From Branchipolynoe longqiensis (lineage: Eukaryota > Annelida > Polychaeta > Phyllodocida > Polynoidae), in the NCBI GenBank assembly GCA_030323885.1, contig CM059190.1, positions 83,258,709-83,322,708 on the forward strand: a DNA stretch of 64,000 nt, given 5' to 3'. The position numbers and the translations under genes were made by a program. Below the pieces are notes generated by a model. It was not told the DNA's origin and ran no database searches. It was given only the letters and a program-made list of their open reading frames with translations. Positions 42,906-53,349 of this stretch are shown piece by piece. How positions within the stretch are numbered: the first letter of the stretch is position 1; every line of letters begins with the position of its first letter.

Positions 42906-43329
42906 CCGCCTCTGCTCATAACCTCATTCACTGTTCCGCCGAAATGTTCTTATATATGGGTATAATAAACACATTAAATATTAAATAGCGTGAACAACAC
43001 ATTCTCTATGACGGAATCCATTGCAATGCCCAGTATCCTGCCCATTCTGATAAAACTGATATCAGACTGGCCAAGATAATATCACATTTTGTGGATCTCT
43101 TAGCTTGGTTGGGTTATATGTTCAAATACAGTTAAATATCAGGTTCTACTGATCAAAATAGCTACGGTTCGAAAGCTAAAGTCATTAAATAAACTCTGCC
43201 CCATCCTAATAAAGGGGTTTGAGTCCAGAGGAGCCTTTGGAATGCGGATCGACCTCGGATACACCTAGGTGATCAATATTCATCCGGAGCTGCTCGGGGA
43301 CCTCAAGCTCCATATCGGTCAATAACTGC

Positions 43330-43797
43330 TTAAAGTTGCATAGTCCGATGGTTTTGAGTTTCTCTCGTTTTTCTGAGAGAAATATATTAAACTGATTCTT
43401 ATAATCTATTTATTTTAGTTCGAAGTAATTTATTTTAAATTGATAATTTTGGAGACATTTGAAGTTCAAACTTGCCAAATTAATTTGGTCAAACACGCCA
43501 AAAACTCTGACACCATAGGCTTCAGCAGTAGAAGGTTCTAGTCAATAAACTCACGATTACCTTGTAATGTGGCAACAAAATAAAATAGTTCATAAACACC
43601 ACAATTGCAAAGGCCGGAAGACCAGCGCCTTGATGGTGGAAAAAAAAGATATTATTCAACTGGAATACAAAATTTGAACAAAAAGAAAAGAAAATCAGTC
43701 CGTCAGTATCTAAGTTAAATTCATAGGATCAAATCTAGATAAATGTTTCTGTTTTTTGTTTACAATTTAATGCTTTTATCGGACTATGCCGCTTTAA
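43330..43797. mobile_element. TTAA MITE M1
   Basis: ttaaagttgcatagtccgat left end, ttatcggactatgccgcttt right end. It carries an extra ~100 bp near 43600-43700 (aaggccggaagaccagcgcc) not seen in other copies. It lies 29 bp past the stop codon of the bHLH-PAS gene, so it may be part of that gene's 3' untranslated region. Confidence 0.85.
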
Positions 43798-43825
43798 ATA
43801 TTACTTGACTTTCATGTGCGAATTG

Positions 43826-45256
43826 CTAGCCGGAAATATCCTTCAAATAATCCAGGAAGCTGGCAATATTCGGTAGGTCGTTTTCCCCCATAGGTCGCTG
43901 CCAGTCTTGCCTGACCTGCTCACCCTCCTCGACCCCAAAGCCCGCAGCGACATCTGCGGGAGAAGGCGGCCGGAAGCAGCTCGCCCCCGCCGCCGTCCAC
44001 GCCTGCGCACTGCAGCTCTGGTACAGACAGGGCGTCCACCAGGACGCGGCCTTGACCTCTGCGACCGCTTCCTGTCGGGACCCGCCGGGCCGGGCGTGGG
44101 CAGGGTGCCGGGAGACTGCGGCTGTGGCTGCTGGCCGGCCCTGCTCGCTGCCCGCGCAGGTTTCCGACGTTCGGCTTACGTTCAACGCTGTGTGGTCACA
44201 CGTGGTGGTGACGTCACGAGGGTCACCCTCTAACAAGGACCTGTAATTAGCGGTGTTGTCGCCGAGCGGTGGATTTATTAGGTCAGACCAAAATTGCGGA
44301 GAATGATCACTAAGAAATTGTCGCTTTTGCTGGTGTTGTTGTTGTTGTTGTTGGCCAAATTGAGACTGGTGTTGGTGTTGGTGTTGTTGTTGTTGTTGTT
44401 GTTGTTGTTGATATTCAGAGTGGTGAGATAATGCACCAGCGTTCAATCGCAGCTCCTTGCAACCATGGTGATTCCACACACCCACGTCTGAGCATGAATT
44501 TGGCGGGAATGAAGCTTCGCACTCTCCATTGTCGTCTGCCGACCATTGCTGCATATCAGGCTGACACCACTGCCTTTGAGTTTGAGCATGCGCAGCGGGA
44601 AAGGTGTCGCGAGAACAGGGGTAAGTAGCATCACCTCCCCGGCAGGACGCCGGGCCCCAGCCGGGCGGCCTCGACCCGGGAACCGGCGACGGCTCCGTGA
44701 ACGCCGTGATCTGACCCCGGAAGAAAAGCGTAGTCGGGGCAGCTGCTTCACCGGAAACTCCAACACCATTCACCCGCATCAGGTAGTGTCGTGGGGAAGG
44801 CACAGGTGGCGCCACCTGATCGGGGGGATCTTTGCAGTTCCCGGCGAATAATCGCCCCGGCTGAGGTCGCCCAGACGCGGCCCAGGCCCAGTGAGAGTCC
44901 GCGGTCTTAACGGTGGCGCCACCGTGCGGGCCGCAACCCACTGGGTCCGGCGGCGGGGTGTTCGGTTGTGACGTCACGGAGGTGGCGGTGAAGAGGAGGC
45001 GCGGGCGTTTTGCCGGGCTTGTGACGTCAGCGTCGTCCTCCTGCTGGTCCCTAGCGTTGTAACGGTGTGGGAGGCTGGTGGTGGGGAACACTGGCGAGTG
45101 GCACTCGTTGGCTGAGTGCCAGGTGGACGGGCATGACGTGGCAGTTGTGTGCGCACTGACTCTGACGTCATTAGTGACGTATCCTGACGATGCAGTTGCA
45201 TGGGGACAGACGCTTCCCGAAATGCATTTCGGGCAGTTGTTGGCAGGGAAACTCGG
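43826..45256 (-). CDS. bHLH-PAS transcription factor, last exon (polyQ C-terminal region)
   Basis: Terminal coding exon of the minus-strand gene. An acceptor ttttcatttcag precedes 45256. The frame is then open for 476 codons to a TAG/TAA-type stop at 43826. The sequence is low-complexity: a basic SPAKRPR segment that could aid nuclear import, Pro/Gly-rich stretches, Gln runs with His and Ser (44339-44409), and an acidic-hydrophobic C-terminus (ENDLPNIASFLDYLKDISG) of the kind used for transactivation. GC-rich and high in CpG, unlike its flanks. Linkage to the PAS exons rests on strand, phase and the known layout of such factors (PAS-B followed by a long Gln-rich tail). Four perfect tgacgtca palindromes lie in it. 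Confidence 0.7.
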   Translation of the reverse strand, partial: PSFPANNCPKCISGSVCPHATASSGYVTNDVRVSAHTTATSCPSTWHSANECHSPVFPTTSLPHRYNARDQQEDDADVTSPAKRPRLLFTATSVTSQPNTPPPDPVGCGPHGGATVKTADSHWAWAASGRPQPGRLFAGNCKDPPDQVAPPVPSPRHYLMRVNGVGVSGEAAAPTTLFFRGQITAFTEPSPVPGSRPPGWGPASCRGGDATYPCSRDTFPAAHAQTQRQWCQPDMQQWSADDNGECEASFPPNSCSDVGVWNHHGCKELRLNAGALSHHSEYQQQQQQQQQHQHQHQSQFGQQQQQQHQQKRQFLSDHSPQFWSDLINPPLGDNTANYRSLLEGDPRDVTTTCDHTALNVSRTSETCAGSEQGRPAATAAVSRHPAHARPGGSRQEAVAEVKAASWWTPCLYQSCSAQAWTAAGASCFRPPSPADVAAGFGVEEGEQVRQDWQRPMGENDLPNIASFLDYLKDISG

Positions 45257-45299
45257 CTGAAATGAAAAGGCTTTTAAAAAAAATCATATTCTGTTTATT

Positions 45300-45605
45300 T
45301 GGTGAGGATTTTCATCCTAGCAACATCTGAGGTAATATCAGGACTGGTTCTGAATTGTGACAGTGCACACTCATGGTGACTTTAGAGGGCTGCCCCACTG
45401 GGAAATCAAGCCACTGGCACTAGGTGGGGTATTGGGTCCTAGTGCCAGTTTCACGCCATACATTTATCGTTACAGAACTGACCATTCATTGCCATATCCT
45501 AGTAATGCCAAGCGCCAGACTAGATAGTGACAAGTATAAATGTGTGTAAGTCATTGGCTTATATCGGCTGGGACTCGAATCCCCCAACCTTCTACATTGG
45601 AAGCC
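45300..45605 (-). mobile_element. tRNA-SINE, diverged
   Basis: ttttcatcctagcaacatct, ttgtgacagtgcacactcat, gccatatcctagtaatgcca and gggactcgaatcccccaacc follow the inverted SINE order. A ~50-bp stretch in the middle repeats ggcactaggtgg and is out of register. Confidence 0.75.
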
Positions 45606-45784
45606 AGCACTCCTTAATTATGTGAAAGATAATTACATTCCACAACAGATTACATATTTAGAAATCCAGTACTGTGTACTCAGCACTACCACCACCATCT
45701 TGTGGACCGGACTGGGAACTAGTGGTAGTGACCCGGGAACCAGCAGAGATCTGGCCAGCATATAAGTTATGTCATATAAGTAGA

Positions 45785-46112
45785 ACCAGACGGGGTGGCC
45801 GAATGAGCAGAGTGTCCGTCTCCTGTTTTGCGAGATTGGGGGATCCGAACCCAGTGGATCGTGGGTTCGAACCCTGGTCGAGTCAAACCAATGACTTAAA
45901 AATTGATACTTGTCACTTCCTAGCCAGGCGCTCAGCATTATTATGATAGGCAAGGACTGGTTGCTCAGTGTCAGATAATGCATGAGTGGGATATTAGTCA
46001 TGTGTGGGCCCATTTCCCAGTGGGCAGTACTATAAAGTTGCCATGATGCGCACTGTCAAATCAGTAACCTCTGAATGACCTAGAGTTGCAGGACAAAACA
46101 ACAACAAACAAA
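45785..46112 (+). mobile_element. tRNA-SINE A, diverged
   Basis: ccagacggggtggccgaatg, then gtgggttcgaaccctggtcg, body with many single-base deletions, tail acaacaacaaacaaacaac. Confidence 0.85.
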
Positions 46113-46115
46113 CAA

Positions 46116-46699
46116 CAAAAATGTAAGTATATAGGACTCCAAGTTGGCGTATACGGTGTCGCACGCAGATTGACTCATTTAACCGTTTAAAAGCCTGAAT
46201 CTCCACTAATTCTGCTTGGTTTGAAATAAAAATTATATCAAATTAAAGCTTGTTCTTTTGCCTCTTAGGGTCTCTGATTTTTAATCATCATTATGAAAGA
46301 AATCACAGTCAATGGGCACTTGTTGGCGGGTACCATCAGCAGCTCTGAGCATGCTTGCCGATTTTGTTTTCATCCAGTCTGAGCTACTCCCTTCCCTAAA
46401 CTTGATGGCTTGGTGAGTACATTGACCTGAGCTAAAAATAACCACCAATAAAAGATAGAGAAGAATCTAGGCTTCATTAGCATATCAAGCATGAGTGTTT
46501 CTGAGTGGGAAATTTGATTGAACTGAAGGAGTGAAAACTTTAAGACATTAATCCTCATTGAAAATTGATCAGGATCGTTTTGAAAATTATATCATCAGAA
46601 AGCTTAAGTCTTCCTCTACCTAACCAGAACAATATTTGGTTGAGATTTATATCATACGCATCAAGCATGGTCTGAGAAGTGACTGCTGCAAGAATTTGG
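46116..46699. other. Intronic spacer, no feature recognised
   Basis: Between the last exon and the next one upstream of the bHLH-PAS gene. No motif-bearing frame. Confidence 0.5.
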
Positions 46700-47027
46700 C
46701 TATTGTCAGCTCGCGATGCTTAAGTGAATGTTGTCTTTCTTTCTCTCTCTCATCAGTTAGAAAATGGTGTCATCATGTAGAGCTTTTAATTCTGGTTATT
46801 TTGGTATAAAGAGTGCAGTGATCGGACAATTAGAATTGGAGTTATGCTATTTTTCTTAATTTTATTGTCAGCTTGCGATGCCTAAAATTGAATATTGTCT
46901 TTCTTTCTCTGATCAGTTAGAAAATGATGTCATCATGTAGAGCTTTTGATTCTGGTTATTTTGGTATAAAGATTGCTGTGATAGGACAATTAGAATGGGA
47001 GTTAATGCTATTTTTCTATATTTTACT
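46700..47027. repeat. Tandem duplication, ~163-bp unit, two copies
   Basis: ttgtctttctttctctctct, catcagttagaaaatggtgt, catcatgtagagcttttaat and ggtataaagagtgcagtgat at 46735-46822 recur at 46895-46985. From 47028 to 47567 there is AT-rich intron with a (taatata)n-like stretch at 47450-47500. Confidence 0.75.
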
Positions 47028-47567
47028 GAATTTGTTATTGGTGGTTGCTGGAAATTAAGGAATTTAGCAAGTTTGACATGAATTTCAGAAAGAATACTAA
47101 CAGTGATGGTCTGTAAAAAATTGAGCTTCTTATTGTATTATAGAGAATGAGATTCTTTAATATTGGACAGATCATATGCAAAATAGCTTCCAGGTGGGAC
47201 CCTAAAATCCAAGATTTGGCTAATTGGAAATGTGCACAAATCGGGGCAAAAAAATCAATTTTAAACACTCATAACTTTGCAGCTATTCAATCAATCTAAA
47301 TGATTTTTATATCATTGAGATCCAATTTAAAAGATCTGTACATATATATAAGATGTAATACTGACCTGTTGAAAATAGAAATCACTTTGGAGTACCTAGT
47401 AGTAAGGCCCATGGGGGTGCACATATGTAAGACTCACATGTCATCGTGTAATAATAATAATATAATACTAATAGTACTAATAATATAATATAATAGTAAG
47501 GATAATTTTGACAATTTAAAAATATCTCAGAATAACTTCAAAGTGAACAATTTTCATCAATGGCATG

Positions 47568-47925
47568 CTTGTTTGTTGTGGTTTTATATCCTAGTAACAT
47601 TTAAGGTAATATCAGGACGAGTCCTGACTTGTGACTCATGCCAATTTATAGTGTTGCCTCACTTGTTGACCAGGCCACTGGCACCATGACTTGATATCCC
47701 ACTCAGTAATAGTATCCTGATACCGAGCTAACCAGTACCTTCCCTATCCTATTATTAAGGTTGCAACAAGTATCAATTTTGTAAGTCATGTCCGTCCTGA
47801 TATGACCTTAGCTGTTGCCAGGACCTAAAGCTCCAACAACCAACCAACTAACATAAGTCATTAGTTTGGTTTGAACCCCAGACCTTCCACACAAGAAGCC
47901 AGATGTGTAACCACCTAACTGCTAA
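47568..47925 (-). mobile_element. tRNA-SINE B with a SINE tail inserted in it
   Basis: Inverted SINE from gtggttttatatcctagtaa to ccttccacacaagaagccag. At 47790 the order breaks and a plus-strand SINE 3' end is embedded until 47853. The 8-mer taagtcat flanks it. Confidence 0.8.
47790..47853 (+). mobile_element. 64-bp 5'-truncated SINE insertion
   Basis: gtccgtcctgatatgacctt, agctgttgccaggacctaaa, ctccaacaaccaaccaacta: only the 3' end of subfamily B, flanked by taagtcat (47782-47789 and 47854-47861). It has the form of a LINE-driven insertion aborted early. Confidence 0.75.
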
Positions 47926-48249
47926 ATTAATTCATTAAACAATGTTATAGGTAGGTATTATACCTTTAAATAAATCAGTTTAGTTATACGATTTGGAACA
48001 GTGAATATTGCGCAACCACTCAGTGGTCACTACGTACGTGGAACTGCTGGGTGGTGACCTCCTGAATGATGCAGCGTCGCCTAGTGATTGCCTCCTGTTG
48101 GATGTAAGTGCTGTCTTCTTCCCTGGTGGATATTTGAGGAACCATCGATTAATGTACACTATACTGTATGTATGACGCGACTCCATACATAGTCTGATCT
48201 TTTGACCCTTAAATATCCGGTCAGCTTATTTTAGCAGGAGTTCTTTACA

Positions 48250-48590
48250 GTTTGTTTGTTTTGTTGTTGTTTTTGCCGTTAGCAACATCTAAGGTCATAT
48301 GAAGACGGGTGCTGACTTGTGACAGTGCACACTCATTGCGACTTTATAGTGCTGCCCCACTGGGAAATCATGTTGCTGGCACCATGACCTGATATCCCAC
48401 CCAGTCACATTATCCAGACACTGAGCTAACCAGTCCTTGCCCTATCCTATTAATGTCGAGTGCCAGGCTAGGAAGTGTCACGTATCAATTATACAAGTCA
48501 TTGATATGACTCAATCGGGAACCGAACTCCCGATCTCCCGCACGCGAGGCCCGCGCTCTACCGATTCAGCCACTGCGCCCGCTGTGTTCT
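48250..48590 (-). mobile_element. tRNA-SINE, subfamily B
   Basis: Inverted copy from tttgttttgttgttgttttt and cgttagcaacatctaaggtc to tctaccgattcagccactgc. The tail is A-type while the head is B-type, so it may be a hybrid. Confidence 0.85.
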
Positions 48591-48600
48591 CTACATGAGC

Positions 48601-49009
48601 TAGATAAAAGATTCACCCGGTACTTGTAGTACACAGGTGAAGACCAGCCTTATATAAATACGGGCGAAAATAGCGTTAGTATGGAACAACAAGTAGAATG
48701 CCTGGCACCAGTGTCAAATGGTTACTTATATCAGTACAGAGTTGGTGAATGAGAGAGAGAATGCAAAAAGACAAGATGGCGGCCGCAGAACGCCGTCGAT
48801 TTCACTTTTAAATCTGATTAAACTAGATATTATATTATATTTTTCAACTCAAAGGTAGTGGGCTATCAATAAGACGTATGTAAAGAATAAATGTTGCTTC
48901 TTAGATTGTGAAATTAGGCTCTCAAATCATTGACCCATTTTTTCGACAGCTTTTACATAGGGTTGGTTTGCACCCTTACTGCAGCAGTACGGGGTGAATC
49001 TTGTATCTA
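48601..49009. mobile_element. MULE-type MITE, second copy
   Basis: tagataaaagattcacccgg and ggggtgaatcttgtatcta ends, with tacatgagc (48592-48600) and tacatgaac (49010-49018) as a 9-bp duplication with one change. The interior matches 42102-42518, including acaagatggcggccgc. Confidence 0.87.
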
Positions 49010-49030
49010 TACATGAACATGTGCTACATC

Positions 49031-49385
49031 TAAAAGTTGCAGTCTTAATGTTTCAAATGCTCGTCATATTTTTTTAGATAAATATATTGGGTTTATCATT
49101 ACAATTTACCTTACTTTAATTTGAAGTAACTTTTATTATAAATGACTAACTTTGGAGATATTTGAAGTGAAAATAAGCAAATGTAAATTAGGCACACACA
49201 ATGAAATGCTGGACACCATAGGCTTCATCAGTAACAGGTTCTATTAAATTGACTTAGTATTCCCTTCTATGCAGCAACAAATGTTTAATAAGGGCACCTT
49301 ATCTAAGTTGGATGTGTACGATCACATTTAGGTAAATGATTTCATTTCACAATTGTTGTTTCCATCAGACTATACAGCTTTGACA
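49031..49385. mobile_element. TTAA MITE M1, diverged
   Basis: aaaagttgcagtcttaatg left, catcagactatacagcttt right. The interior has cataggcttcatcagtaaca and cccttctatgcagcaacaaa. Confidence 0.8.
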
Positions 49386-49453
49386 AAATATTTAAATGTT
49401 AGAAAAACATACTGTATAAAAACAGCTTTGGCACAGTATAATGGTCTGGGAAT

Positions 49454-49769
49454 TTAAAGCTGCATAGTCCGATGAAAACATCAAATTTTCTAAATCAAAA
49501 CAATTAGCTAGATTTCATTCTACATATCTAATTTAGATACTGATGCACTTATTAAGCCTATGTCACCACATCGAAGGGAATACTGAGCCAAACCTATTAC
49601 TGCAGAAGCTAATGGTGTCAAAAGTTGTGGCATGCTTGCCAACATTAATTTAGTATATTTGCAGTTCAAATATTTCAAAAGTTAGCCATTTAAAACATAA
49701 GTAAGTTAGATTTGATTGATCAATCTAACATATTTATCTCAGAAAATGACAGAAACTTTGCAACTTTAA
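49454..49769. mobile_element. TTAA MITE M1, inverted orientation
   Basis: ttaaagctgcatagtccgat, then aaaacatcaaattttctaaa, running in the opposite sense to 49031. It ends gaaactttgcaactttaa, with the aaccatcggactatgc part lost. Confidence 0.82.
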
Positions 49770-49871
49770 GTTATCTGGGCTGAATGTTTAGGAGCCCAAT
49801 TTGGGATGTCATGCAAGGAAGGGATACATAGAACTACATAGATGATAAAGAATATAAAAAAAGATCCACAA

Positions 49872-50191
49872 TTACAAAGTTGCATAATCCGATGGTTTTG
49901 AATTTCTGTATTTTTTCTGAGATAAATTTATTAGATCGATCACTAGTATCTACTTTACATTAGTTCAAAGTTACTTTTAATTGAAATGATCAACTTTTGA
50001 GATATTTTGAGGGCAAACATGGACAATTAGTTTTGGCAAGCTTGCTAAAACTCTGACAGCTTTTATTAAATTGACTCAGTATTGCCTTCTGCGCAGAAAC
50101 AAATGCTTAATAAGTGCATCAGTATCTAAGTTAGATATGTCAAATCAAATCTAGATAAAATTTGATATTTCATCAGACTATGCAGCTTTAA
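49872..50191. mobile_element. TTAA MITE M1
   Basis: acaaagttgcataatccgat left, catcagactatgcagctttaa right. Three M1 copies thus stand in a row within 1.2 kb of intron, the last ending 60 bp from the exon at 50252. Confidence 0.82.
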
Positions 50192-50251
50192 TCTGCAAGA
50201 TAAAACGCCGATCAAATAGCATCTTCACAAGCTGAACAGCTACTGACTCAC

Positions 50252-50393
50252 CTCACAGGGCAGTGCGTGAAGACGAAGGAACACTTCTTGGAGTTCTTGA
50301 GGACAACCTTCCCTCGCGTGTGAAGCCACAGCCACTGTCCACCCTTCGTCTGAACCCGGAAGTACATGGTCTGGATCTCCTCAGTGTGGATCA
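50252..50393 (-). CDS. bHLH-PAS transcription factor, PAS-B C-terminal exon
   Basis: On the minus strand gtgacgtcag precedes the exon, which reads IHTEEIQTMYFRVQTKG, GQWLWLHTRGKVVLKNSKK and CSFVFTHCP. The pattern xxFRxQTKxGxWxWLxTxG is the last beta strands of a PAS-B domain (PAC part). Phase: the first two bases complete a codon with the single T left by the exon at 56470. Two donors are usable. One is after the GAG (gtgagtca, strong), ending at 50252. The other is five bases earlier (gtgagg), ending at 50257. Each matches one acceptor of the last exon in frame. The FTHCPV-type end recalls the NPAS4/dysfusion group; this is a family guess. Confidence 0.8.
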
Positions 50394-50427
50394 CTGACGT
50401 CACAAGATGGCCATTTGTTTATTAGTA

Positions 50428-50625
50428 CAGTAAAACCACTCTAAAGCGACCGACCATGGGGCTGACGTTAAATGGTCCATTTAGGGATGTCGTCGGTTTA
50501 GGGAGTTTTGGTTTTTTATATGATTGCAATTGTATTGTATGGGCGATTGTTTGGGACCAAAATAAAACGATCGATAGGGGGGAGTGGTCGATCTGTGGAG
50601 GTGGTAGGTTAGAGAGGTTTTACTG
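50428..50625. mobile_element. TA-flanked MITE (cagtaaaacctc family)
   Basis: cagtaaaaccactctaaagc left, gagaggttttactg right, TA on both sides. It lies 34 bp upstream, in gene sense, of the PAS-B exon acceptor. Confidence 0.88.
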
Positions 50626-50734
50626 TATTCCAACTGTTTATTAGGTGAATTGCGAAAGTGAAGTTCATGTTACATGAGTAAGACGTTTTGTTTCTCGCGC
50701 CAGTCAAAGTCCTAACTACAAAACCTATGTCTAA

Positions 50735-50820
50735 CTCACAGGTCAAACTCACAGGTCAAACTCACAGATCAAACGCGCAGGGCAAACTCGCAGGTCAAGC
50801 TCACAGATCAAACTCACATT
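50735..50820. repeat. Short tandem repeat, ~15-bp unit
   Basis: ctcacaggtcaaactcacag and variants (aactcacagatcaaacgcgc) repeat about six times. The theme resembles the 13-bp array at 57185. From 50821 to 51859 no feature is recognised; the 101-aa minus-strand frame at 51180-51485 has no motif. Confidence 0.7.
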
Positions 50821-51859
50821 TTCACGGTCGTACAAAGCATACGACAGGGCATAGGGGATGTTAGTGAAGTATGACTTTTATCGTTTAATAAAATGTTCAT
50901 ATTTCTTAACCAACCTTTTTTCTCTTCTTTTGTACATTAGTTGATTAAGCAGGGCAATTTTCACATTTACCTACACACACGATTTCTGAGTATTTTGTAC
51001 ACAGTTCTAGGCCGGAATATGCCAATACCCTAAATAAATCTGGAAAGTAGACTTTTTTCTCTCTATTTTCTTTAAGTACAAAATCTGTTTTCACTGGAGT
51101 ACCCAAATAGTCAATTTGGGATAATCAGGACATGCCTACTTATAATATGATTGTTGTGTATTTTGTACAAAGCTTTAAGTCAGAGCATGCCAAAATGCGA
51201 AACTAAAAGTTTGCATGCCAACCGAATGTGAAAAGTACCCAATTTTGGGGAAAGTACACCTTTATGTTCTTTTATTTTGTGGTCGGGCGGAGGATCGGAC
51301 AGCGGTGGGATATCAACCCATATGAGGTCACTCAACCCACTCGGACTAGAATTACTTATGCCTACTTTATGGTAGTATTCTGTATATGACACAATGAGAG
51401 ACACATAATTGCCCTGAGAGGAGGATCCTACCGTCTCACCTACTACTACCTGGTAACCGTAGACAGATATTAAAAACAGCAACATCAGGAGTAATGTCAG
51501 GTATGCCTGGCACTAGTAATCTGAGAGTATGCCCCCACCCCACCCCACGCCCATAGCAGGTGAATTTGCTACAGGTGAATTTGTCAAATTAATAGTCCCG
51601 ATGACGTCAGTGCAGAGTAATCAAAGCTGGCCGCCGATGATAGGTAGTTAATATAAATTGGAGTAGAGGGGAAATGAACAGATGACAATGGGCAGGAAGA
51701 GACACTGCTGAGTGGGGGGTCGGATACAGTTGCTGAAGTCGGTTGCCATAGAAACACGCCCACACTGGAGCACCCACATTTTATTTCATTTTAGTTGTAG
51801 GCCTACTCTGTAAAATATAATTTGTCGTTGTGTTTTACAGGTAGTCTGTCAATTTCATA

Positions 51860-52050
51860 TTGGGTAATGGTTGGTTGTTGGAGTCTTACGTCCTGGCAAC
51901 ATCTAAGGTCATATCAGGACGGGTACCGACTTGTGATAGTGCACACTCATGGCGACTTTATAGTGCTGCCCTACTGGGAAATCAGGTTTCCAGCACCCTG
52001 ACCCGAAATCCCACTCAGTCACAATATCCTGAGACTGAGCTAACCAGTCT
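51860..52050 (-). mobile_element. tRNA-SINE 3' part
   Basis: gttggagtcttacgtcctgg, ggtaccgacttgtgatagtg and gactgagctaaccagtc are the inverted 3' two thirds. A run of 11 G follows at about 52090-52100. Confidence 0.8.
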
Positions 52051-52214
52051 ATTGGGTAATGCATTATGTAGGCGATGTGTTAGTTTCTGGGGGGGGGGGG
52101 AGGATTTGATTATCCGACTGATTGTAGCTTCAGCTCAAACCTGGTAGTCACGGTTTCATTTCGGCCCAAATGTCGGTTTTTGCACCTGAACTCTTCGTTT
52201 TACATTTGGGACTA

Positions 52215-52375
52215 CAGTAAAACCTCTCTAAATCGACCGAACTTGGGGCCGACTTTAAGTAGTCCATTTAGGGAGTTAGAATATGGTTATAATGGTATTG
52301 TTGGGACCCAAATAAAGCGATCGATATAGGGGAGTGGTCGATCTGTGGAGGTGGTCAGTTAGGGAGGTTTTACTG
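52215..52375. mobile_element. TA-flanked MITE (cagtaaaacctc family)
   Basis: cagtaaaacctctctaaatc left, agggaggttttactg right, TA flanks. Slightly shortened interior. Confidence 0.9.
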
Positions 52376-52434
52376 TATGTGTCTTCTATTAAGTGCCTTT
52401 AAAGATGCATATTCTGATGGTTTTGATTTGCTAT

Positions 52435-52742
52435 TGTATTATGCGGTGGTGGCAGACACTACGCCGCACATCTACGCAGTTAGACTGAACTGCGCTAGGT
52501 GGTGGCAGGCTAGCCACCCGGCAGACCCCGACTGGACTGCCCTCTACTCCGTCAGTTAGCTCATCCCCCACCCACCTATAGAGGCGACATGGGACCTGGC
52601 GAGTTAGGGGGCGGGTCAGTTGACTGTTGATGCCGTGGAGAGCAGAGAGGTTTTGTAATAAACCAGGTTGAAGCGTACTGAAACTAAATCTTGGCGTTCT
52701 TCCGTGAGTGCGTGACAGTGTGGAAGACCGTGGGCCATCACA
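52435..52742 (+). repeat. Solo LTR (308 bp)
   Basis: tgtattatgcggtggtggca to gaccgtgggccatcaca: TG start, CA end, flanked by ctat (52431-52434, 52743-52746), which duplicates M1 sequence. Contains tgtaataaaccagg (poly-A signal type). No second LTR or internal region nearby. It differs from the gypsy LTR at 36517 and the 182-bp TRIM repeats. Orientation is taken from the poly-A signal. Confidence 0.72.
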
Positions 52743-52782
52743 CTATCATTTCCTGAGATTAGCAGAATTAAATTTATCGTTA

Positions 52783-53083
52783 TCTTGAAGATTTATACTG
52801 ACTATCATGGATAAGTCTGAATAGACTTGTTTTCACCATTAGACAGTTTGTCGATAGAAAGCCCGAGCCTACTTTTACCGACCCAAGGGATTTTTAACCT
52901 CCCACACCACGTAGACATGGTATGAGAGCCACTGGCTTTTGATGATGATGTAAGTTATACACAGAGGTGGAAATCCAAATTGGCAGAGGTGGGGGTGTGG
53001 GAAATCGAACCACCAACTCTTAGATTAGGAGTTCGACCTAGAAAAAAAGTCAGACACTCTAACCACTTCGCCACAGAGAACAC
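52783..53083 (-). mobile_element. tRNA-SINE D, second copy
   Basis: cttgaagatttatactgact, tgaatagacttgttttcacc, accgacccaagggattttta, then the inverted B-box and ccacttcgccacagag A-box complement. It lacks the long T-run of copy 1. Confidence 0.8.
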
Positions 53084-53349
53084 TTCAGTTTATTTTAGTT
53101 TGAAGGTAATGAGTTCGAATTGCTCTGATGTTTTACTCGATTTGTTTTTCTTCATCATTATTATTAGACTTCCTTCCACTATATACAAGTTTCTGGTTCA
53201 TAGTGCTGAGAAATTATACATCTCATTGCTCGACTCACACCCAAGCAATTGACCTTGGTCATTATACTCTGACCTCTCCGGTAACCATAGTAATCTCTCT
53301 CCCTCCCATTGCCATTCGCCATCATCCCCCAGCCACCGCCAACACAGGA

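Larger units (their letters stand above)
52396..53110. mobile_element. TTAA MITE M1 carrying two nested insertions
   Basis: Starts tttaaagatgcatattctga + tggttttgatttgctat. After the solo LTR it continues catttcctgagattagcaga, and after a SINE D it continues tttattttagtttgaaggta. These three pieces are consecutive parts of the M1 interior. The right end is lost. Confidence 0.7.

Noticed and set aside
42945..43330. Possible 3' UTR or downstream exon of the bHLH-PAS gene
   Set aside because: No poly-A signal in a convincing position and no conserved pattern; left unassigned.
44339..44410. (ttg)n microsatellite at 44339-44410 as simple non-coding repeat
   Set aside because: On the minus strand it is in frame as Gln codons within a 476-codon open exon, so kept as part of the bHLH-PAS gene.
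51180..51485. 101-aa minus-strand frame inside the bHLH-PAS intron as an extra exon
   Set aside because: No PAS-like motif and no phase-compatible splice sites that I could see; PAS-B is already complete without it.
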